DNA of 64,000 bases from NCBI RefSeq assembly GCF_019603315.1, contig NZ_CP080649.1, positions 1,193,501 through 1,257,500 of the forward strand. The letters run 5' to 3'. Under the pieces are notes generated by a model, which was not told the origin of the DNA, did not search any database, and saw only the letters and a program-made list of their open reading frames with translations. Origin of the DNA: Ruficoccus sp. ZRK36. Lineage in GTDB: Bacteria > Verrucomicrobiota > Verrucomicrobiia > Opitutales > Cerasicoccaceae. A program made the translations under genes and the position numbers. Positions within the stretch are counted from its first letter, which is position 1, and the number at the start of each line of letters is the position of its first letter. Positions 53,323-61,622 of this stretch are shown piece after piece.

Positions 53323-55353
53323 GTGCGATTTGAACTGGCAGCCGAATACCAGCCGATGGGCGACCAGCCTGCGGCGATTGAGAAGCTCGTGAACTCGGTG
53401 CAGGCGGGTAACCCCTACCAGACCCTGCTCGGGGTCACTGGCTCGGGGAAGACCTTTACCGTGGCCAATGTGATCGAGCGCGTGCAGCGGCCTACGCTCA
53501 TCATGTCGCATAACAAGACGCTGGCGGCGCAGCTGTACTCGGAGCTGAAGGCGTTTTTCCCGAACAATGCGGTCGAGTACTTCGTCAGCTACTACGACTA
53601 CTACCAGCCCGAGGCCTATGTGCCCTCGTCCGACACGTACATCGAGAAAGACTCCTCCATCAACGACGAGATCGAGCGTCTGCGCATCGCGGCCACCAGC
53701 TCGCTGATCAGCCGCCGGGATGTGATCGTGGTGGCCAGTGTCTCGTGTATTTATGGGCTGGGCTCACCGGAAGACTTTGAGGAGATGATGATCCCGATCC
53801 GCGTGGGCGAGGAACTCGGGCGGGACCGCTTTCTGGAGCGGCTGGTGGAGAACCTCTACACGCGCAACGATGTGGTGCTCTCGCGGGGAAATTTCCGGGT
53901 GCGTGGTGAGGTGGTGGATGTCTTTCCCGCCTACATGGAGAGCGCGATTCGGATCGAGTTCTGGGGGGACGAGGTGGAGTCCATCCAGGCGCTTGACCCG
54001 CTCACCGGCGATACTGGCGAGCGCATGGAGCACTTTCAGCTCTATCCGGCCAACCAGTACATCACCCCGCGCCGGAAGCTCGAGACCGCCGTCAAGGCCA
54101 TCCGTGAGGAGCTGGACGGGCGGATTGCCGAGCTGGAGAAGGACCAGCGACTGGTCGAGGCTCAGCGTCTGCGCATGCGTACCGAGTATGATATCGAGCT
54201 GTTACAGGAGATGGGCTTTTGCAGCGGCATCGAGAACTATTCGCGCCACCTGAGCGGTCGTAAGTCCGGCGAACGCCCCTGGTGCCTGATCGACTTTTTC
54301 CCGGACGACTTCCTGCTCGTGCTCGACGAGAGCCACGCCACCTGGCCGCAGATCGGGGCCATGTACAAGGGTGACCGTTCGCGAAAGGAGCGGCTGGTCG
54401 AGTACGGCTTTCGGCTGCCCTCGGCGCTGGATAACCGCCCGCTGCGCAGCGAGGAGTTTCAGGAGGTGACGGGGCAGACAATCTTTGTCTCGGCCACCCC
54501 GGCGGCCTATGAACTGGAGCACTCCAGCGTCATCGCTGAGCAGGTGATTCGGCCGACTGGCTTGCTGGACCCCATCATGGAGCTGCGCCCGATCAAGGGG
54601 CAGGTCGAGCACCTTATTGGCGAGGTCAAGTCCGCTGCCGAGCGTGGCGAGCGGGTGCTCGTGACGACGCTGACCAAGCGCATGTCCGAGGACCTCACGA
54701 CCTACCTGCGCGAGTCTGGGGCGCGCGTCGAGTACCTGCACTCGGACATCGATGCGATCGAGCGGGTGGAGATCCTTCGTAATCTGCGCAGAGGAGACTT
54801 CGACGTGCTGGTTGGCGTGAACCTCCTGCGTGAAGGCCTTGACCTGCCCGAGGTTTCGCTGGTGGCGATCCTGGACGCGGACAAGGAGGGCTTTCTGCGG
54901 AGTGAGACCAGCCTGATTCAGACAGCTGGTCGCGCTGCCCGGCACGAGAAGGGCCGTGTGATCCTCTATGCTGACGTGATGACCGACTCGCTGCGTCGAA
55001 CGCTGGAGGTGACCGATAAGCGTCGTCAGAAGCAGGCGGCCTATAATGCGGAGCACGGGATCACGCCGCGCTCAGTCAAGCGAGGCCTCCAGGCGAGCCT
55101 GCATGTGCCGGGGGCAAGCGATGAGGCAGATGCGGTCAATGTCGCCGAGGCCGGCGGCGACGAGGATGTCGCTATCGTACTGGCCGAGCTGGAAAGCGAG
55201 ATGCTCGAAGCCGCCGCGAATCTGGAGTTCGAGCGCGCCGCCGTGCTGCGGGATCAGATCGATGCGCTCAAAAGCGGGGAGGCTAGGGGCGGCTTCTCAG
55301 GGAAGCGCCGCAAATCAGCCTCACGTAAAAAGAAAAGCGGCCGCCGACGATAG
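53323..55353 (+). CDS. uvrB: UvrABC excinuclease subunit B
   Basis: A 676-residue DNA repair helicase-like subunit that verifies damage and recruits UvrC. It begins at GTG 53323 with RFELAAEYQPMGDQPAAIEK, the standard N-terminus. Walker A is LLGVTGSGKTFTVANV (residues 37-44), the beta-hairpin is YYDYYQPEAYVPSSDTYIEK, Walker B is LVLDESHATWPQI, and helicase motifs VLVTTLTKRMSEDL and VNLLREGLDLPEVSLVAILD are intact. The C-terminal UVR domain (LESEMLEAAANLEFERAAVLR) contacts UvrC. The last 35 residues are a Lys/Arg-rich tail (KSASRKKKSGRRR) beyond the usual end. Upstream start options at 53287 are less likely. Confidence 0.97.
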   Translation: MRFELAAEYQPMGDQPAAIEKLVNSVQAGNPYQTLLGVTGSGKTFTVANVIERVQRPTLIMSHNKTLAAQLYSELKAFFPNNAVEYFVSYYDYYQPEAYVPSSDTYIEKDSSINDEIERLRIAATSSLISRRDVIVVASVSCIYGLGSPEDFEEMMIPIRVGEELGRDRFLERLVENLYTRNDVVLSRGNFRVRGEVVDVFPAYMESAIRIEFWGDEVESIQALDPLTGDTGERMEHFQLYPANQYITPRRKLETAVKAIREELDGRIAELEKDQRLVEAQRLRMRTEYDIELLQEMGFCSGIENYSRHLSGRKSGERPWCLIDFFPDDFLLVLDESHATWPQIGAMYKGDRSRKERLVEYGFRLPSALDNRPLRSEEFQEVTGQTIFVSATPAAYELEHSSVIAEQVIRPTGLLDPIMELRPIKGQVEHLIGEVKSAAERGERVLVTTLTKRMSEDLTTYLRESGARVEYLHSDIDAIERVEILRNLRRGDFDVLVGVNLLREGLDLPEVSLVAILDADKEGFLRSETSLIQTAGRAARHEKGRVILYADVMTDSLRRTLEVTDKRRQKQAAYNAEHGITPRSVKRGLQASLHVPGASDEADAVNVAEAGGDEDVAIVLAELESEMLEAAANLEFERAAVLRDQIDALKSGEARGGFSGKRRKSASRKKKSGRRR

Positions 55354-55839
55354 AGTTGTGTCCTTACTCTTAGGGGGTGGCTTATCGGGATGGCTTTCGG
55401 GGGATGTGATCAACGTTGGTGTTAGTTAATCCGTTAAAACAGTAACCTGCTAGTGGGTACATCACTATGTCCCGGTCGGAGGTTTTTTTAGGTCTATGTC
55501 TCTATCGTTAATTGAAAGTCATTAACTATAATAGTGCAAAGTGGTGGCATCTAGTAGCATCGTAGTACAAATGTTTGCATAAAATACTACGTTGAATGCA
55601 AAAAAGCAGGCGGACGAATTCGTCCGCCTGCCACCAGTAAAAACAGGGTTCCCAGGTAAGGTTAATACAGGCCTGAAATTGGCGCAGGTGGCCAGATTAA
55701 CGCTTAGTCTCCAGTTTTTGGGGTGCCATCGCGCACGCAAACGATGGTCCCGATGAGCAGTGGCCTGAAGGTTCAGGCTTGGGTGAGCTTGGTCGACCTG
55801 CCCGGACCGACTGTCGCTATAAACCCGCCGGAGCGAGTG
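55354..55839. other. Long intergenic region after uvrB
   Basis: This 486-base stretch has only one clear element, the perfect 26-base palindrome terminator at 55600-55631. The left half (55430-55600) is AT-rich relative to the rest of the window. A 10-residue frame on minus (55697-55729) begins MAPQKLETKR and ends TAA, about 65 bases before the terminator; its status is uncertain. A CCTGAAGGTTCAGG palindrome lies at 55764-55777. I see no tRNA. Confidence 0.5.
55600..55631 (-). terminator. Strong minus-strand terminator built on a perfect 26-bp palindrome
   Basis: GCAGGCGGACGAA (55606-55618) and TTCGTCCGCCTGC (55619-55631) form a perfect palindrome around an EcoRI-type GAATTC. On minus it is followed by six T residues (55605-55600). 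It would end a minus transcript entering from the RHH gene or from a small unit just downstream of it. Confidence 0.75.
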
Positions 55840-56052
55840 CTATTTCTTCTTTGCAGCCTTGAAGTCTGCAGCAGGTTCGCTGGCGACGATGCCGTCTGCG
55901 AGCCGCTCCAGGTGAGTCGCAATGAAGTTGGATCGATTGCGATTCTCCTCATCCGCCAACTTGTCGATACGCTCAACCAAGTTTTGCGGAAGGCTGATGG
56001 AGATTTGGGTTTTACCGGGCGCACGCCCGTGGTTTTGTTTTCTTTGTGCCAT
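55840..56052 (-). CDS. Ribbon-helix-helix DNA-binding protein (orphan)
   Basis: A 70-residue protein. The segment KTQISISLPQNLVERIDKLA followed by NRSNFIATHLERL is a ribbon-helix-helix fold of the CopG/Arc type: a beta-strand for the DNA major groove then two helices. I start at ATG 56052 (MAQRKQNHGRAPG); a longer reading to 56121 adds unrelated residues. The C-terminus is lysine-rich. No toxin gene (RelE, PIN or similar) flanks it, so it does not look like half of a standard toxin-antitoxin pair. It may be a stand-alone repressor. The sucCD operon lies upstream on the same strand. Confidence 0.8.
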   Translation of the reverse strand: MAQRKQNHGRAPGKTQISISLPQNLVERIDKLADEENRNRSNFIATHLERLADGIVASEPAADFKAAKKK

Positions 56053-56176
56053 ATGCAGTGTGCTTATTGATAAACCTTTATCTATTACACTTGCGGAAAT
56101 GATTTTCAACAAAAATATCATTTTCGCAGTATCTAATCAGATACGGGCTATCTACGTGTATACTGATGTCCAATCA

Positions 56177-56204
56177 ACTGGTGCTTACCGTGGTAAGCAC
56201 CAGT
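56177..56204. repeat. Perfect 13-bp inverted repeat after sucD
   Basis: ACTGGTGCTTACC (56177-56189) and GGTAAGCACCAGT (56192-56204) are exact reverse complements separated by GT. It lies 15 bases after the sucD stop. No T-run follows on either strand. It may be a rho-assisted terminator for sucCD or an operator between sucD and the RHH gene. Confidence 0.7.
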
Positions 56205-56219
56205 ACGGACACTGTATAA

Positions 56220-57095
56220 CTAACCCTTGTAAATCTCAAGCAGGGTATCTGCAATTTCCGACGGAGTCGGAGAGACGGCAATGCCGGCATCTTTGAGGGC
56301 GGCAATCTTGGTATCGGCGGAGCCGCTGCTGCCCGAAACGATGGCACCAGCGTGGCCCATGCGGCGTCCGGGAGGCGCGGTTGTACCCGCGATAAAGGCG
56401 GCAACCGGCTTTTTGACATTGGCTTTGATGTAGGCGGCGGCTTCCTCTTCGGCGCTGCCACCGATTTCACCGATCAAAATAATGGCTTCGGTCTCGGGAT
56501 CTTCGTTGAAGAGCTTGACCGCGTCGGTGTGGCTGGTGCCGTTGACGGGGTCGCCACCGATACCGATGCAGGTGGTCTGGCCGTGGCCGCGTACGGTCAG
56601 CTGGTACATGGCCTCGTAGGTGAGGGTACCGGAGCGGCTGACGACGCCGACCTTACCGGGCTGGGCAATGTAACCGGGCATGATGCCGATATTGCAGACG
56701 CCGGGGGTCATGATGCCGGGGCAGTTCGGCCCGATGAGGCGGGCTTTGCTCTTCTTGAGGGCGTCCTTGACGATCGTCATGTCGCGGACCGGGATGCCCT
56801 CGGTGATGCAGATAATGGTCTCGATACCGGCGTCGATGGCCTCGAGGATGCCGTCCGCAGCGAAGGGCGGCGGGACGAAGATCACCGAGGTGTTGGCGCC
56901 TTCCTTTTCGACGGCGTCGTGCACCGTGTTAAAGATCGGGAGCTTGTCTTCCCATTTGGTTCCGCCCTTACCCGGCGTGACCGCAGCCACGTAGTTGGTG
57001 CCGTAGGCGATGTTATTGAGTGCGTGCAGGGTTCCGGCTTTGCCAGTAATGCCCTGGCCAACCACCCGCGTATCTTTTCCGACGAGAACGCTCAT
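56220..57095 (-). CDS. sucD: Succinyl-CoA synthetase alpha subunit
   Basis: A 291-residue subunit of the TCA-cycle enzyme that converts succinyl-CoA to succinate with formation of ATP or GTP. It carries the CoA-binding Rossmann domain ([19 protein letters not shown]) and the phospho-His loop [15 protein letters not shown] with His at about residue 248. The blocks [20 protein letters not shown] and [17 protein letters not shown] are invariant family features. It follows sucC with a 46-base gap, and its stop is followed by a perfect inverted repeat. Confidence 0.97.
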   Translation of the reverse strand: MSVLVGKDTRVVGQGITGKAGTLHALNNIAYGTNYVAAVTPGKGGTKWEDKLPIFNTVHDAVEKEGANTSVIFVPPPFAADGILEAIDAGIETIICITEGIPVRDMTIVKDALKKSKARLIGPNCPGIMTPGVCNIGIMPGYIAQPGKVGVVSRSGTLTYEAMYQLTVRGHGQTTCIGIGGDPVNGTSHTDAVKLFNEDPETEAIILIGEIGGSAEEEAAAYIKANVKKPVAAFIAGTTAPPGRRMGHAGAIVSGSSGSADTKIAALKDAGIAVSPTPSEIADTLLEIYKG

Positions 57096-57141
57096 TGTAC
57101 GAAATAGACTTAAATAGTTTAAAGTGGGTTAGGTGCCGGGC

Positions 57142-58329
57142 TTACTTCTTGATCTGCTCGACAATTTTCTTGGCGGCGTCGGCGAGCGAGTCACCCGAGG
57201 TCAGCTTGAGGCCGCTTTCTTCGAGCAGCTTCTTGCCTTCGGCGACTTCGTTGCCTTCGAGGCGGACGACCAGGGGCACGTTCAGATCGACGTTCTTGGC
57301 CGCGCCGATGATGCCCAGGGCAATGGTCTTGCAGCTCATGATGCCGCCGAAGATGTTGACCAGGATGCCTTCGACATTCGGGTCGCTGAGGATGATCCGG
57401 AAGGCTTCGGTGACCTGCTCTTCGTTAGCACCACCGCCTACGTCGAGGAAGTTGGCAGGGTTGCCGCCAAAGTGCTTGATGATGTCCATGGTGGCCATGG
57501 CCAGGCCGGCACCGTTCACGAGGCAGGCGATGTTCCCGTCCAGAGCGATGTAGTTGAGTCCGAACTTGGAAGCTTCGACTTCCTTGGGGTCTTCTTCTCC
57601 GAGGTCGCGCATGGCGACGACGTCGGGATGGCGGTAAAGGGCGTTGCTGTCAAAGTTGACCTTGGCGTCGAGGGCTTCGACGTCACCGTCAACCGTGGTG
57701 ATCAGCGGGTTGATCTCGACCAGCGAGCAGTCCTTTTCCCAGAACATGTTGTACAGGCCGGTGAGGATCTTATCCATCTGCTTGAGCTGCTCCTTTGTGT
57801 TGAGCCCAAGGCCAAAGGCGATCTGGCGCTTATGGAAGGGATGGAGTCCACCGGCGGGATCGACGTGAACCTTCGTGATCTTCTCAGGCGTTTCAGCTGC
57901 GACCTTCTCGATGTCCATGCCGCCCTCGGTGGAGGCGATGAAGACCGGTTGCGAGGTTTCGCGGTCGAGCAGGATGGCGAGGTAGAACTCCTTGCCGATC
58001 TTGCTGGCTTCAGTGAAGTAGACGGTCTTGACCTCGCGGCCCTTGGGGCCGGTCTGGTGGGTGACCAGGGTGTTGCCGAGCATGGCCTTACCGGCCGCCA
58101 TGGCTTCTTCCTTGGTGTCGAGGACTTTTACCCCGCCCTTGTACCCGTCGGTAAAGGTACCTTTGCCGCGTCCGCCGGCGTGGATCTGTGACTTCACGAC
58201 GATCTTCTCGCCCGTGATGCTGTCAATCGCTGCCTCGAATTCATCTACGCTCTGAACCGCTTTACCAGCGGGCACCGGAATGCCGTACTGGGTGAACAGT
58301 TCCTTGGCCTGATATTCATGAATGTTCAT
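57142..58329 (-). CDS. sucC: Succinyl-CoA synthetase beta subunit (ADP-forming type)
   Basis: A 395-residue ATP-grasp subunit, paired with SucD. The start [20 protein letters not shown] at ATG 58329 is canonical; upstream readings are not. The nucleotide site includes [21 protein letters not shown], and the metal and phosphate residues lie in [10 protein letters not shown] and [20 protein letters not shown]. Family length is about 390. It precedes sucD and is preceded by RNase PH in the same orientation, 89 bases upstream. Confidence 0.97.
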   Translation of the reverse strand: MNIHEYQAKELFTQYGIPVPAGKAVQSVDEFEAAIDSITGEKIVVKSQIHAGGRGKGTFTDGYKGGVKVLDTKEEAMAAGKAMLGNTLVTHQTGPKGREVKTVYFTEASKIGKEFYLAILLDRETSQPVFIASTEGGMDIEKVAAETPEKITKVHVDPAGGLHPFHKRQIAFGLGLNTKEQLKQMDKILTGLYNMFWEKDCSLVEINPLITTVDGDVEALDAKVNFDSNALYRHPDVVAMRDLGEEDPKEVEASKFGLNYIALDGNIACLVNGAGLAMATMDIIKHFGGNPANFLDVGGGANEEQVTEAFRIILSDPNVEGILVNIFGGIMSCKTIALGIIGAAKNVDLNVPLVVRLEGNEVAEGKKLLEESGLKLTSGDSLADAAKKIVEQIKK

Positions 58330-58418
58330 GTCGTGTGTGCTGTGCTGTTTACACATGACGGGGGATTGACCCGGCATGGCAACCAATTTTTTTGCAATTG
58401 CAGGTATTAGAAGCACTC

Positions 58419-59150
58419 TTAACCGAGCACTTCAGCTTGTCTGGCGGTAATCTGCGCGATGCCGTGCTTACCCAGCTCCAGCAGACGTGCCAGTTGGTCG
58501 GCCGAGAACGTAGCTTCCTCGCCCGTGCCCTGCACTTCTACGTACTGGCCAGCGCCGGTCATGACAATATTAAAGTCCACCGAGGCCTCCCGGTCTTCTG
58601 GATAGTTCAGGTCGAGGATCTCCAACTCGTGGAAAATGCCGACGCTGACCGCGGCCACGGAGTCACGGAAAGGGCTCTCTGTGAGCACGCCGTCATCGAT
58701 CAGACGCTTGACGGCCAACTGCGCGGCGACGTAGGAGCCAGAAATGGAGGCGGTGCGGGTGCCACCGTCGGCCTGGAGCACGTCGCAGTCGATCCACAGC
58801 GTGTAGCCGGGGATTTTTGAGAGGTCCACCACAGCGCGCAGGGAGCGGCCGATCAGGCGCTGGATTTCAACCGAGCGGCCATCGAGCTTGCCCTTGGCGA
58901 TATCGCGCTTTTTGCGATCATGGGTGGAGTAGGGGAGCATCGAGTACTCCGCGGTGATCCAGCCACTCTCGACGCCCTGCTCGCGCATCCAGCCGGGGAC
59001 GCGCTTCTCCAGCGTGGCCGCGCAGATGACGCGGGTGTTGCCGTAGCAAGCCAGGACCGAGCCGGTAGCGTGGGGCGCGAACCCCGGTTCGAAAGACAGG
59101 GGACGCAGCTGGTCAGGCAGCCGGCCATCGAGTCGCTTTTCAGTGGACAT
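58419..59150 (-). CDS. rph: Ribonuclease PH
   Basis: A phosphorolytic 3'-5' exoribonuclease that trims tRNA 3' ends, 243 residues from ATG 59150 ([20 protein letters not shown], which fits the family N-terminus 'RPDGR..DQLRP'). A start at 59180 would add 10 residues. Signature parts are intact: [40 protein letters not shown] and [20 protein letters not shown]. The catalytic Asp and phosphate-binding Arg fall in these regions. It forms a hexameric ring in known homologues. It is upstream of sucC in the same direction and downstream of ispG, from which it is separated by a 325-base region containing repeat copy B. Confidence 0.96.
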   Translation of the reverse strand: MSTEKRLDGRLPDQLRPLSFEPGFAPHATGSVLACYGNTRVICAATLEKRVPGWMREQGVESGWITAEYSMLPYSTHDRKKRDIAKGKLDGRSVEIQRLIGRSLRAVVDLSKIPGYTLWIDCDVLQADGGTRTASISGSYVAAQLAVKRLIDDGVLTESPFRDSVAAVSVGIFHELEILDLNYPEDREASVDFNIVMTGAGQYVEVQGTGEEATFSADQLARLLELGKHGIAQITARQAEVLG

Positions 59151-59434
59151 ACCCGGCCCAGCATTAAGGGCTGTCGGCATTTGGGCAACGGGAAACTCCG
59201 GCTGGGTGTGTGATCAGTAGGACGATCTTTTTTAACCGTAGAGACGCAAAGGCTCAAAGTCCTGATCCTTCATTGAAATATATTATGATGTCGGTAACTC
59301 GTTGCGTCGAGCGAATTGCGACATACTGGTGCGAAGGGGGGCATAAGTCTTCTGCTGCTTTCTGCTCTTTGGCAGTGGAAAGCACACAATGACCAATCTC
59401 AGCTGCGTTTGCCGGGGCAGCGAACGTAGTGAGC

Positions 59435-59475
59435 GATGGGGCGCAGCCCCATCAATGCCAGCGGGTGCAACCCGC
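59435..59475 (-). repeat. Dispersed 41-bp double-palindrome repeat, copy B
   Basis: Two stems in tandem, ATGGGGC/GCCCCAT and GCGGGT/ACCCGC. In reverse orientation the sequence matches 49262-49302 at 36 of 41 positions. It ends directly at the ispG stop codon (59476), so it forms the 3' end of that mRNA and could act as terminator or stabiliser. Confidence 0.7.
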
Positions 59476-61515
59476 TTAGGCTTCGACTTCTTCGGGGGCG
59501 GGTTCGACCCACTTGCCATGTTCCTTGATCAGGTCCACGAGGCGGTCGAGGGCTTCGGCCTCGGGGATGTTGACCTTCACGCACTCCTTGCCGACGTAGA
59601 GGTTGATCTTGGCCGGGGCGCCGCCCACGTATCCGAAGTCTGCGTCAGCCATTTCACCGGGGCCATTGACGATGCAGCCCATGACGGCGATGGTCACTCC
59701 CTTGAGGTGCCCGGTGCGGGCCTTGATGCGGCCGGTGACCTCCTGCAGGTCGAAGAGCGTGCGTCCGCAGCTCGGGCAGGCCACGTACTCGGTCTTGACG
59801 GTGCGCATGCGCGCGCCTTGCAGGATGTTGTAGGACAGAGCGGTGCAGCGGGCCAGGTCGTCGATGGTGTCCACGCTGATGAGGTCCCCGAAGCCATCCG
59901 CGAAGGACGGGCCGGTGAACATGGCGGCTTCCAGCAACTGGCGGCCAAAGCCTTCTTCTTTAAGAATCTCGAAGTCCGCGCGCATGCGCAGCCACAGCGG
60001 ACCGCGCAGGTCCTTTTTCAGGAGGATGTCGCCGAGAGCGCGGTAGGCACCGACGGCGTGAATGTCCGTGTGGCTGGAAAGGGTGTGGACGACGTTGGGC
60101 TGTCCGGCGAGCTGGGTGCTCAGGGCGGAGACGGCAGCGGCGTCGGCATCGACGGCGAGCAACAGGCCGTGCTTCTGCGTGAGGGTGAGGTACTCAGCGA
60201 GCGCATCGGCATCGCCTGCCCCAAAGCGTTTGACGAGCATCCAGCCGCAGCGGTCGTTCCAGTCAAAGGCATCGAGAGCAGCGGTGGAAACGCCGTCGCC
60301 CAGCTCGGCTACGAGCACCTTAATGGCGGGGGCGAGGGTCTTTTGCAGACTCAGCAGGTGAATCAGGTCGAGATCGCTCTCAACCTTTACGAGCAGACCC
60401 TCGATGCGGGCGTCCTTGAGGACCTTATGGGCAGCGAGCACATCCTTGGTGATCTGAGTATGCTCGGAAAGCGGACGGAAGCTGGGCGAGATGACGCGCG
60501 GCGGCTCCAGCGTGTTGATCGGGCACTCGGCCCCGAAGTTGATCTCGGTGATGTCGCGGCGCTTGTAATGGTAGGGATCGACGGCTTCCGGTTCGCGCTC
60601 GGTTGCCGGATGGGCTGCGGATTGCTCCCAGAGAGCGTGGGCGCGGTCGGCCAGGTCGCGGGCGACGGGGACTTCGTACCAAGGGTCCTCGGTCAGGGAG
60701 ACGCGGATGGTGTCGCCGAGGCCGTCGTAAAGCAGGGCGCCGATACCGATGGCGCTCTTGATACGGGCGTCTTCACCGTCCCCGGCCTCGGTCACACCGA
60801 GGTGGAGCGGGTAATTAAAACCGGCCTCATCCATGCGGGCGACAGCGAGGCGGTAGGCCTCGATCATGACCTTGGTGTTGCTGGCCTTCATGGAGACGAC
60901 GATATCGCGGAATCCATGATCGTCGGCGATGCGCATGAACTCCAGGGCGCTCTCGACCATGCCCAGCGGGGAGTCCCCGTAGCGGTTCATGATGCGGTCG
61001 GAGAGGGAGCCGTGGTTGGTGCCGATGCGCAGGACGCGGCCCAGCTCCTTGGAGCGCTTGACCAGCGGGGTAAAGGCTTCGTGCAGGCGCTGAAGTTCGT
61101 TGTCGTATTCGGCGTCGGTGTACTCCTTGACGGCGAACTTCTTCTTGTCGGCGTAGTTGCCGGGGTTGACGCGGACCTTCTCCACGTGCTCGATGGCGAC
61201 CATCGCGGCGGAGGGCAGGAAGTGGATGTCGGCGACCAGCGGGATGTCGGCGAAGCCCGCGGCGCTGAACTGCGCGCGAATGTCCTTGAGGGCTTCGGCG
61301 GCGGCCTTGTTGGGGGCGGTCAGGCGCACGATCTCGCACCCGGCCTCGGCCAGCTTGATGCATTGCTTGACGGAGGCGTCTACGTCCTGGGTCAGGCTGG
61401 TCGTCATCGACTGGACCCGGATCGGGTTATTTCCGCCGATGCCGACGGCACCGATCTTAACCTCGGTGGTCGGACGGCGCAGGGCCTGAAAACGCGACTG
61501 GCAGTAAAGTCTCAT
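59476..61515 (-). CDS. ispG: 4-hydroxy-3-methylbut-2-enyl diphosphate synthase, long (insertion-type) IspG
   Basis: A 679-residue MEP-pathway enzyme that converts ME-cPP to HMBPP using a [4Fe-4S] cluster. The N-terminal TIM barrel runs from GGNNPIRVQSMTTSLTQDVD through VRVNPGNYADKKK and IRIGTNHGSLSDRI. From about residue 290 to 530 there is a large insertion (A* domain) found in plants, Chlamydiae, Bacteroidetes and Verrucomicrobia; E. coli IspG is only 372 residues. The C-terminal reductase domain carries the cluster cysteines in ACPSCGRTLFD (about 578) and MGCIVNGPGEM (about 611) with the catalytic Glu. The start MRLYCQSRFQALRRPTTEVK fits. The next upstream genes are rseP and dxr, so two MEP genes flank the protease. 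Confidence 0.96.
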   Translation of the reverse strand: MRLYCQSRFQALRRPTTEVKIGAVGIGGNNPIRVQSMTTSLTQDVDASVKQCIKLAEAGCEIVRLTAPNKAAAEALKDIRAQFSAAGFADIPLVADIHFLPSAAMVAIEHVEKVRVNPGNYADKKKFAVKEYTDAEYDNELQRLHEAFTPLVKRSKELGRVLRIGTNHGSLSDRIMNRYGDSPLGMVESALEFMRIADDHGFRDIVVSMKASNTKVMIEAYRLAVARMDEAGFNYPLHLGVTEAGDGEDARIKSAIGIGALLYDGLGDTIRVSLTEDPWYEVPVARDLADRAHALWEQSAAHPATEREPEAVDPYHYKRRDITEINFGAECPINTLEPPRVISPSFRPLSEHTQITKDVLAAHKVLKDARIEGLLVKVESDLDLIHLLSLQKTLAPAIKVLVAELGDGVSTAALDAFDWNDRCGWMLVKRFGAGDADALAEYLTLTQKHGLLLAVDADAAAVSALSTQLAGQPNVVHTLSSHTDIHAVGAYRALGDILLKKDLRGPLWLRMRADFEILKEEGFGRQLLEAAMFTGPSFADGFGDLISVDTIDDLARCTALSYNILQGARMRTVKTEYVACPSCGRTLFDLQEVTGRIKARTGHLKGVTIAVMGCIVNGPGEMADADFGYVGGAPAKINLYVGKECVKVNIPEAEALDRLVDLIKEHGKWVEPAPEEVEA

Positions 61516-61622
61516 GGTGGTCTCAATTAGATTTCCTCAGCCCGGAAAACAAGCGAAAAGGCGTGTCAGCCCCATGCTGCGGGGTGATTCTCCCGGTCTG
61601 TTGCAAAGTTGTAACGGGCAGG

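Noticed and set aside
55840-56052. RHH protein as antitoxin of a toxin-antitoxin pair
   Set aside because: No RelE, MazF, PIN or Fic-type gene lies within several hundred bases on either side.
59389-61530. 713-codon open frame on + opposite ispG
   Set aside because: Antisense shadow; the minus frame is an unmistakable IspG with cluster cysteines.
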